A DNA stretch of 7,387 nucleotides from an uncultured Oscillospiraceae bacterium (GTDB lineage: Bacteria; Bacillota; Clostridia; Oscillospirales; Oscillospiraceae). Shown here one piece after another: positions 6,601 through 7,387 of the stretch (its first letter is position 1; each line of letters starts with the position of its first letter). Location: positions 1 to 7,387 of the forward strand of contig CAUBIP010000080.1 of the NCBI GenBank assembly GCA_958436045.1. The letters are read 5' to 3'. Under the pieces are notes generated by a model. It made no database searches and was not told the DNA's origin. It saw only the letters and a program-made list of their open reading frames with translations. The position numbers were made by a program, and so were the translations under genes.

Positions 6601-7247
6601 TTTACCATTTTCTCCTGTTTTACTTTGTGGTCGATGACATGGCGGGAGGCTAGCTCCTGGCGCAGGTCAGCAAGGGAGATGCCGGCTTCGGCCATCAGGA
6701 CCATCACGTGATAGGCAAGGTCGCCGATCTCGTAGATCGTATTGGCCCGGTCGTGATCCTTGGCGGCGATGATGACCTCCGTTGTCTCCTCGCCGACTTT
6801 TTTGAGGATCTTATCCAGACCTTTTTCGAAAAGATACGTCGTATAAGAGCCCTCGGGCAGATCGGCCTTGCGGCCCTGGAGCAGCTGCATCAGACCCTCG
6901 TAGGTGAAACCTGCCGGGGCCGGGCCGTCAAAGACGGGGTTGTGGAAGCAGGACTCCGCGCCGGTGTGGCAGGCCGGGCCATCCTTTTGTACCTCAATGA
7001 CCAGGGCGTCCCGGTCGCAGTCAGCGGTGATGGAGACGATGTGCTGCCGGTTGCCGGAGGACTCGCCCTTGCGCCAGAGCTCTTGGCGGCTGCGGCTCCA
7101 GAAGCAGGTGCAGCCCTCGCGCATGGAGATCTCCAGGCTTTCCCGGTTCATATAGGCCAGGGTCAGGACCTGCTTGGTGTTCGTATCGACGACGATGGCG
7201 GGAATAAGCCCCTTCTCGTCAAATTTCAGCGTGTTTAAATCAAACAT
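6597..7247 (-). CDS. hisIE: Bifunctional phosphoribosyl-AMP cyclohydrolase / phosphoribosyl-ATP pyrophosphatase
   Basis: Carries out the second and third steps of histidine synthesis: PR-ATP is hydrolysed to PR-AMP by the HisE part, then the adenine ring is opened by the HisI part. The 216 residues match the usual fused protein. The HisI domain (about 1-115) shows FWSRSRQELWRKGESSGN (49-66), DCDRDALVI (76-84) with Mg-binding D76, D78 and D80, and zinc-ligand cysteines C93 (ACHT) and C100. The HisE domain (about 117-210) shows SYTTYLF (134-140), KVGEETTEVIIAAK (150-163) and the acidic EIGDLAYH (173-180), typical of the MazG-like all-alpha fold. The ATG overlaps the 3' end of hisF and has an AGGAGG at 7258-7263, 10 bases upstream. 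Its TGA overlaps the next ATG by 4 bases. Both active sites appear complete. Confidence 0.97.
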   Translation of the reverse strand: MFDLNTLKFDEKGLIPAIVVDTNTKQVLTLAYMNRESLEISMREGCTCFWSRSRQELWRKGESSGNRQHIVSITADCDRDALVIEVQKDGPACHTGAESCFHNPVFDGPAPAGFTYEGLMQLLQGRKADLPEGSYTTYLFEKGLDKILKKVGEETTEVIIAAKDHDRANTIYEIGDLAYHVMVLMAEAGISLADLRQELASRHVIDHKVKQEKMVK

Positions 7248-7387
7248 GGCGTTCTATCCTCCTGATATTGATGCCGTGATCGGCCAGGGTGTGCTTCAGT
7301 GCAGGGATGGGGACCTCTCCAAAGTGGAAAATAGAGGCGGCAAGCCCGGCGTCGACCCGGGGCCGGGCCTGGAAAAGCTCGACAAAG
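7240..7387 (-). CDS. hisF: Imidazole glycerol phosphate synthase cyclase subunit, C-terminal fragment
   Basis: Only the last 48 codons lie in the window; the gene continues past its right edge. HisF is the TIM-barrel cyclase that, with the glutaminase HisH, converts PRFAR and ammonia to imidazole glycerol phosphate plus AICAR. The fragment contains DAGLAASIFHFGEVPIPALK, closely matching the conserved HisF ending (DAALAASIFHFGE.xIPELK), followed by a short tail ending IERHV. The stop (7240-7242) lies inside hisIE, an overlap of 8 bases, and the hisIE ribosome binding site lies inside hisF. HisA, a paralogous barrel, does not end with this FHFGE motif, so HisF is preferred. The truncation is caused by the window edge and is not a mutation. 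Confidence 0.88.
   Translation of the reverse strand, partial: FVELFQARPRVDAGLAASIFHFGEVPIPALKHTLADHGINIRRIERHV

Noticed and set aside
5902..7238. Plus-strand open frames of 222 and 176 codons opposite hisK and hisIE
   Set aside because: They are antisense to genes with complete catalytic motifs; the translations are repetitive Gly/Asp/Val/Leu-rich text typical of reverse-strand reading.
1..7387. CRISPR array, tRNA/rRNA genes, insertion sequence or phage attachment site
   Set aside because: No regularly spaced repeats, cloverleaf-like sequence, transposase motifs or terminal inverted repeats were found; almost all bases are within recognised metabolic genes.

Overview
The window is 7.4 kb of fairly GC-rich, tightly packed bacterial DNA holding the facing ends of two operons that converge on a shared terminator. 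The features suggest Bacillota, most likely a Clostridia member. These are strong AGGAGG ribosome binding sites before most genes, a PHP-type histidinol phosphatase, a HisI-HisE fusion, and a stand-alone AICAR transformylase beside a PurO-type IMP cyclohydrolase. This taxonomic call is inference; no rRNA or species marker is present.

Left, plus strand (about 56-3740): xdhA-xdhB-xdhC, a complete three-subunit molybdenum hydroxylase of the xanthine dehydrogenase family. The order and subunit lengths match those of E. coli XdhABC. It comprises the molybdopterin catalytic subunit, the FAD subunit and the two-[2Fe-2S] subunit. The genes are spaced for translational coupling: a Shine-Dalgarno site overlaps the xdhA stop, and a TAATG stop/start joins xdhB to xdhC. 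No cofactor-maturation or transport genes are visible.

Middle (3741-3881): a short convergent intergenic region with a 17-bp hairpin flanked by an A-rich left side and a T-run on the right, read as a bidirectional intrinsic terminator.

Right, minus strand (7387 down to 3882, transcribed right to left): the 3' end of hisF, then hisIE, a histidinol phosphatase gene, purO, and a transformylase-only purH. All junctions overlap or are under 25 bp. HisF (with HisH) releases AICAR as the by-product of histidine synthesis. The last two genes formylate AICAR to FAICAR and close the ring to IMP. The operon therefore appears to couple late histidine synthesis to recycling of its purine by-product.

Across the terminator, the two operons act on opposite ends of purine metabolism: IMP formation on the right and oxidation of hypoxanthine, xanthine or a related heterocycle on the left. 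No mobile elements, tRNA/rRNA genes or CRISPR arrays were seen. The long open frames antisense to xdhA and purH look like codon-bias shadows.
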